From NCBI GenBank assembly GCA_027080605.1, contig JALWRO010000078.1:1-7908 (forward strand): DNA of 7,908 nt, written 5' to 3'. Below are positions 4,795-7,908 of the stretch, piece after piece. The notes beneath the pieces were generated by a model. It searched no databases, had not been told where the DNA came from, and saw only the letters and a list, made by a program, of their open reading frames with translations. Both the position numbers and the translations under genes were made by a program. This DNA comes from Campylobacterales bacterium (GTDB taxonomy: Bacteria > Campylobacterota > Campylobacteria > Campylobacterales > QNZT01). Each line of letters opens with the position of its first letter. Position 1 is the first letter of the stretch.

Positions 4795-5887
4795 AAATCA
4801 CCCCGCACTCCAGATGTCTGGTGTAGGCGAACTGATCAAATACTGCAAAATTTTCTACCGAATAGTTCTTTTTTAAACTCTCCAAATCCCTCTGCAATGT
4901 TTCCGGATTACATGAAATATAGATAATATTCTCAAACCTCTGCACAAAATCTCTCGTTTTATCATCCAGCCCTGCTCGTGGCGGATCGACAAACACATGG
5001 CTGAAATCGTACGTATCCAGATCGATACCTTTAAGACGGTTGAAGACCCGCTCTTTTTGCAGCGCCTGCGTCAGCTCCTCCGCACTCAGACGCACGAAAG
5101 CGATATTTTCGACACTGTTGAGGGCACAGTTCTCCTTCGCACTCTGGATAGAACGCTTGGAAATCTCCGTCGCCAGTACTTTGTTGAACTGTTCGCTCAG
5201 CGGAATGGTAAAGTTCCCGTGTCCGCAGTAGAGCTCCAGTAAGTCACTTTTATGAAGAGCGACGTGATGTTTCACCCAGCCGATCATCTGCTCGTTGACG
5301 TGGGTGTTAGGTTGGGTAAATCCGGTATCGTAGAGCCGGAAACGCCAGGGTTTGCCGTCGATTTGCAGCGTTTCATGAATATACTCTTTCGTCACGATCA
5401 GCTTGACACCCCGGCTCCTGCCGATGAGGTCGATTTGCAATACTTCTGCCAGTTTTTGTGCTTCATGAAGCCAGACATCGTCGATCTTTTTGTGATAGAT
5501 CAGTGTCACCAGCACCTCACCGGTCGAACTGCTCAGAAACTCCACACTGTAGAGCCGATGACGCAGCATCTCGTTTTGAGAGATAGCGTTGAGGAGTTTA
5601 GGCATCATTTCGGCAATCGCCTCTGAGACAATACTGCACGCATCGATGGGAACGATCTTTTTGCGCTCAAAACCGTGCATAGCATAGGAGATCGCACCGT
5701 TGTCGTAATCATGAAATATCCGAAACTCCGCTCTGGTACGAAAACGTTCCGGATTGGAGCGTATGATCTCCGGAGTATCGATTCCAAACTGTGCTTTGAT
5801 CTGTTCGACTTTATACGATAGCTGTGTTTCGTAGTCCATTTTATGAAGTGTACAGCTGCCGCATAGTCCGAAGTAGTTACATTGCAT
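4781..5887 (-). CDS. trmA: tRNA (uracil-5-)-methyltransferase TrmA
   Basis: A 368-residue SAM-dependent methyltransferase that makes 5-methyluridine at position 54 of tRNA. It aligns along its whole length with E. coli TrmA (366 residues): SAM-binding LLELYCGHGNF at 216-226, ATEISK at 239-244, the GIDL segment at 287-290, FVDPPRAGLD at 299-308, the catalytic Cys326 in ISCNPETL, and Glu360 in the terminal HLECGV as the general base. Unlike E. coli TrmA it opens with Cys3-X5-Cys9-X2-Cys12 and has Cys84 in PIDAC, the four-cysteine pattern that binds a 4Fe-4S cluster in the related 23S rRNA enzyme RlmD/RumA. The overall TrmA match (for example FTQPN at 190-194 and AEFRIFHD at 53-60) still favours tRNA as substrate. 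The ATG at 5885-5887 directly follows the stop of the preceding small gene (TAG then ATG) and uses an AGGA site inside it, so translation is likely coupled. Confidence 0.94.
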   Translation of the reverse strand: MQCNYFGLCGSCTLHKMDYETQLSYKVEQIKAQFGIDTPEIIRSNPERFRTRAEFRIFHDYDNGAISYAMHGFERKKIVPIDACSIVSEAIAEMMPKLLNAISQNEMLRHRLYSVEFLSSSTGEVLVTLIYHKKIDDVWLHEAQKLAEVLQIDLIGRSRGVKLIVTKEYIHETLQIDGKPWRFRLYDTGFTQPNTHVNEQMIGWVKHHVALHKSDLLELYCGHGNFTIPLSEQFNKVLATEISKRSIQSAKENCALNSVENIAFVRLSAEELTQALQKERVFNRLKGIDLDTYDFSHVFVDPPRAGLDDKTRDFVQRFENIIYISCNPETLQRDLESLKKNYSVENFAVFDQFAYTRHLECGVILKRK

Positions 5888-6067
5888 CTATAGTCCTGCT
5901 TTTTTGAGTAATGTTTGTGTTGTTTGGTGATCAACATATTTCTCACCGCAATTGTCACAAATTTGGGCTGGAACATCTTTAAAAACCAGAGTTGAAGAAC
6001 CTCTTTCAAGTGTGATAGTTGTTGTCCCTTTAATCGTCTCTCCGTGTTTACAGATTACACATTTCAT
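5888..6067 (-). CDS. YgiT/MqsA-type zinc-finger protein (orphan)
   Basis: A 59-residue protein with a YgiT-type zinc finger like the N-terminal half of the antitoxin MqsA: Cys3-X2-Cys6, a beta-rich middle (TTTITLERGSSTLVFKDVPA), then Cys37-X2-Cys40-GEKYVD. It lacks the C-terminal helix-turn-helix of MqsA. The ATG at 6065-6067 has a strong GAGGAG site (6073-6078) 5 nt upstream, and the gene starts 15 nt after fliP and ends exactly where trmA begins, so it is translated within the operon. Its GC is 66 of 180 bases (37%), well below my impression of its neighbours (mid-40s to 50%), which suggests it was acquired later. No MqsR- or DUF4258-type toxin partner is adjacent. The family call rests on the Cys spacing and the VPA.IC..CGE..VD core; antitoxin function is uncertain. 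Confidence 0.85.
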   Translation of the reverse strand: MKCVICKHGETIKGTTTITLERGSSTLVFKDVPAQICDNCGEKYVDHQTTQTLLKKAGL

Positions 6068-6072
6068 TTTGA

Positions 6073-6078
6073 CTCCTC
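6073..6078 (-). promoter_or_regulatory. Shine-Dalgarno of the zinc-finger gene
   Basis: Reads GAGGAG on the minus strand, 5 nt before the ATG at 6065-6067 and just after the fliP stop. It is one of the strongest ribosome-binding sites in the window and shows that this small gene is meant to be translated. Confidence 0.8.
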
Positions 6079-6082
6079 GAGC

Positions 6083-6802
6083 TTACTTAAAACTTGCGAT
6101 CAAATTCCCTATCAGCAGGTTCCATCCGTCCACCAGTACAAAAATAAGCAGTTTAAACGGCATGGAGATCATCACAGGTGGGAGCATCATCATACCCATA
6201 CTCATTAACACGGAGCTGACGACCATGTCGATAACAAGAAAGGGGAGGTAGAGCAAAAAGCCGATTTCGAATGCCGTTTTGAGTTCGCTGATCATGAACG
6301 CGGGGATGGCGATGGTCAGCGGTACTTCGGTATAGTTTTGGGGATTTTGCAGTTTACGGATGCGAAAAAAGAGTGCGAGATCTTTCTCTCTGGTGTTTTT
6401 GATCATGAAAGACTTAAACGGTGCGACGCCCTTTTCAAATGCCTCTTCATATGAGATCTTCTTTTGGGTGTAGGGTTTGACAGCGGTATCGTACGCTTTG
6501 GTCGCTACCGGTTCCATAATGAAAAAAGTCAGGATCAGTGCCAGCGATACCAGCAGCTGGTTGGGCGGCATTTGCTGGGTTCCGAGCGCCTGTCTCAAAA
6601 AGGAGAAAACGACGATCAGCCGTATGAAACTGGTCATAACCAGCAGCAGTGACGGCGCCAGTACCAGCAGGGTTAAAACAAGTAAAACATTCAGGGAACT
6701 GACAAGGTCTTTGGGGGTGGAGGGGGCTGAGAGGGAGAGGTTGACGGTGGGCACCTGTACGGCGTCCGCACCGAAGAGAAGGGTACCGCCAAGTAGTAAC
6801 AA
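6083..6802 (-). CDS. fliP: Flagellar type III export gate protein FliP
   Basis: FliP, an inner-membrane core subunit of the flagellar export gate (FliPQR). From the TTG at 6800-6802 it has 239 residues: a signal-peptide-like N-terminus ending near GADA (11-14), membrane segments at about 38-58, 83-97, 180-200 and 213-232, and both family signatures, PAFMISELKTAFEIGF (167-182) and the FLVIDMVVSSVLM...LPP block (188-209). A bulky soluble region (about 100-160) fits the periplasmic domain. The TTG is the conservative boundary, but the true start is probably the AUC at 6818-6820: a GGAGGA site (6826-6831) lies 5 nt before it and 23 nt before the TTG, and starting there adds six residues (Met-Lys-Tyr-Ile-Val-Leu) that supply the missing basic N-region of the signal peptide and bring the length to 245, that of E. 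coli FliP. It follows motB without a gap. Confidence 0.95.
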   Translation of the reverse strand: MLLLGGTLLFGADAVQVPTVNLSLSAPSTPKDLVSSLNVLLVLTLLVLAPSLLLVMTSFIRLIVVFSFLRQALGTQQMPPNQLLVSLALILTFFIMEPVATKAYDTAVKPYTQKKISYEEAFEKGVAPFKSFMIKNTREKDLALFFRIRKLQNPQNYTEVPLTIAIPAFMISELKTAFEIGFLLYLPFLVIDMVVSSVLMSMGMMMLPPVMISMPFKLLIFVLVDGWNLLIGNLIASFK

Positions 6803-6822
6803 CAGTACGATATATTTGATCT

Positions 6823-7599
6823 CTATCCTCCGCTTGCAGCATCGAGAATACTCTTTTTAGCACTCTCTTTGTCATCCTCGTCTTGTGAAAAAAAGTATAA
6901 CTCAACGCGCCTGTTTTTTTCCTTACCCGCTTCGGTTAGGTTCGACGCGACCGGATCAAATTCAGCTTTTCCGCATGCGGTCAGGAGTTTGGGTTTGACA
7001 CGGTTTTTGATCAGTACCTTGACCACGGAAATCGCTCTTGCCGCCGAGAGTTCCCAGTTGTCCCGGAAAGGGCTGTGCAGCGGTTTGCTGTCATCCGTAT
7101 GTCCGATGACATGAATACGCATATCGGCTGGCAGTTTCTGGATAATCAGCGCGATGCGTTTTAAAAAGAGCAGGGCGTCGTCATCTTCGATTTTTGCGCT
7201 GCCTCTTTTGAAGAGCAGTTTTGCCGGCAGGCGTATCATGAAACCGTTTTCCGCCTCTTCGAGTGTCGCTTTGCCCCCATCTTCAGCTTTGGACATTTCG
7301 TTGAGTTCGATGATCGTACGTTTGAGGGTTTTCATCTTTTGTGCCTGTTCATCTTCTGCGTCGATAGGGGTGGTTTCCTGCTGCCTTTCGGGAGAGACTT
7401 TGACTTTGGTACCGCCTTCGAGTACGCTCAGTGCACCGTTAAGTGAAGCTGCGGCTTCCGACACTTTTTTGGCATCCATCGTTGACATGGACAAAAGCAG
7501 GACGAAGAAGCAGAGCAGCAGGGACATGAGGTCACCAAATGCTGCCAGCCACCCCGGCATACACTTGGGACAATCCGGTTCAGGACACTTTTTACCCAT
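6823..7599 (-). CDS. motB: Flagellar motor stator protein MotB/PomB
   Basis: A 258-residue stator B subunit that anchors the ion channel to peptidoglycan. It has a short cytoplasmic N-terminus with Cys5, Cys10 and Cys13, a single membrane helix at about 16-38 with the ion-binding Asp23 in FGDLMSLLLCFFVLLLSMS, a linker, and a C-terminal OmpA-like peptidoglycan-binding domain: GHTDD (166-170), NWELSAARA (181-189) and KNRRVEL (228-234). The helix closely follows Vibrio PomB (Asp24 and Cys31 there; Asp23 and Cys30 here), which suggests Na+ rather than H+ coupling. The ATG at 7597-7599 has AGGAA about 7 nt upstream, part of which is the motA stop codon, so the two genes are coupled. The stop overlaps the region that serves as ribosome-binding site for fliP. 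Symbol motB is used for the family; pomB would express the predicted ion type. Confidence 0.95.
   Translation of the reverse strand: MGKKCPEPDCPKCMPGWLAAFGDLMSLLLCFFVLLLSMSTMDAKKVSEAAASLNGALSVLEGGTKVKVSPERQQETTPIDAEDEQAQKMKTLKRTIIELNEMSKAEDGGKATLEEAENGFMIRLPAKLLFKRGSAKIEDDDALLFLKRIALIIQKLPADMRIHVIGHTDDSKPLHSPFRDNWELSAARAISVVKVLIKNRVKPKLLTACGKAEFDPVASNLTEAGKEKNRRVELYFFSQDEDDKESAKKSILDAASGG
6826..6831 (-). promoter_or_regulatory. Shine-Dalgarno pointing to an AUC start of fliP
   Basis: Reads GGAGGA on the minus strand, within the last codons of motB. The codon 5 nt downstream is ATC (6818-6820), in frame with fliP; the nearest conventional start codon (TTG, 6800-6802) is 23 nt away and too far for this site. 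Confidence 0.65.
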
Positions 7600-7607
7600 C
7601 TTCGTTC

Positions 7608-7908
7608 CTAGTCAAACTGGCTCTCACGCTCGTTAGGCGGGAGGAATGCCAGCAGTTTCGCTTCGAGTGTTCTGGGGTTATCCCCCGCCTGGATAGACAT
7701 GATCCCCTCGACGATCAGGGTTTTGATGACCATTTCATCGGTATTTCGCAGACCCAGAATATTCTCGATCGGACCACCGATGATATTTCCGAGCATCGCA
7801 CCGTACATGGTAGTAAGAAGCGCGACTGCCATTGCCGGACCGATTGCCGCAGGGTCTGCCATGTTCAAAAGCATCGCGACCAGACCGATGAGAGTACCTA
7901 TCATACCC
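7608..7908 (-). CDS. motA: Flagellar motor stator protein MotA/PomA, C-terminal part
   Basis: The gene enters from the right edge; about 100 C-terminal codons are present and the Met visible near the edge is internal. The segment opens with GMIGTLIGLVAML (the third membrane helix), continues DPAAIGPAMAVALLTTMYGAMLGN (the fourth helix, with the Pro and Thr residues lining the ion path in this family) and ends with the cytoplasmic tail motif IVEGIMSIQAGDNPRTLEAKLLAFLPP. This is the MotA/TolQ/ExbB proton-channel family, and the closeness to PomA agrees with the PomB-like partner downstream. The stop TAG (7608-7610) is 8 nt before the motB ATG. The promoter lies outside the window. Confidence 0.95.
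   Translation of the reverse strand, partial: GMIGTLIGLVAMLLNMADPAAIGPAMAVALLTTMYGAMLGNIIGGPIENILGLRNTDEMVIKTLIVEGIMSIQAGDNPRTLEAKLLAFLPPNERESQFD

Noticed and set aside
5605..6009. A 134-codon minus-strand open frame across the trmA/zinc-finger junction
   Set aside because: It overlaps trmA and the zinc-finger gene out of frame, and its sequence shows no domain, while both true genes have family motifs and ribosome-binding sites.
1..7908. CRISPR array, integrase, phage or defence genes
   Set aside because: No regularly spaced repeats and no such proteins were found; the genes are ordinary housekeeping and motility genes.

Overview
The window reads as chromosomal DNA of a motile member of the Campylobacterota (Epsilonproteobacteria), closer in feel to the free-living Sulfuricurvum/Sulfurimonas type than to host-adapted Campylobacter or Helicobacter. 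The basis is the protein signatures (an NAD kinase of that lineage next to recN, a short TrmA, a tatD gene followed by a secreted-protein gene), AT-rich promoters with good TATAAT boxes but poor -35 boxes, and overall GC that I estimate by eye in the mid-40s. The genus is an inference; no rRNA or other marker is present.

Layout, left to right. (1) 1-935: the first 23 codons of an exported protein running off the left edge, preceded on the same (minus) strand by tatD. A 10-bp hairpin lies between them. (2) 936-1137: a gap holding a roughly 90-bp imperfect palindrome (972-1061) and a GC-rich hairpin just after the dodecin stop. (3) 1138-1416: a 67-residue dodecin-family gene with its own clear promoter. 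(4) 1417-4397, minus strand: an unknown membrane-anchored protein, then nadK and recN, the last two overlapping by 4 nt. A 44-bp palindrome sits before nadK. (5) 4398-4512: a divergent promoter region, followed on the plus strand by a small Pro/Ala/Val-rich lipoprotein gene (4513-4734) that ends in a strong intrinsic terminator. (6) 4781-7908, minus strand: a tight run motA (partial), motB, fliP, a small YgiT-type zinc-finger gene, and trmA, with gaps of 0-15 nt or less, probably one transcript.

Functionally, the right part combines the flagellar stator (of Na+-type PomA/PomB character), a core subunit of the flagellar export gate and tRNA U54 methylation. The left part combines DNA repair (RecN, TatD), NADP supply (NadK) and a flavin- or ligand-storage-like dodecin. 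I see no complete mobile element, CRISPR array, RNA gene or obvious multi-gene novel system. The points most worth a second look are the palindromic element upstream of tatD, a probable AUC start codon for fliP, a TrmA that carries a complete set of Fe-S-type cysteines, and an AT-rich orphan YgiT/MqsA-type zinc-finger gene inserted between fliP and trmA.
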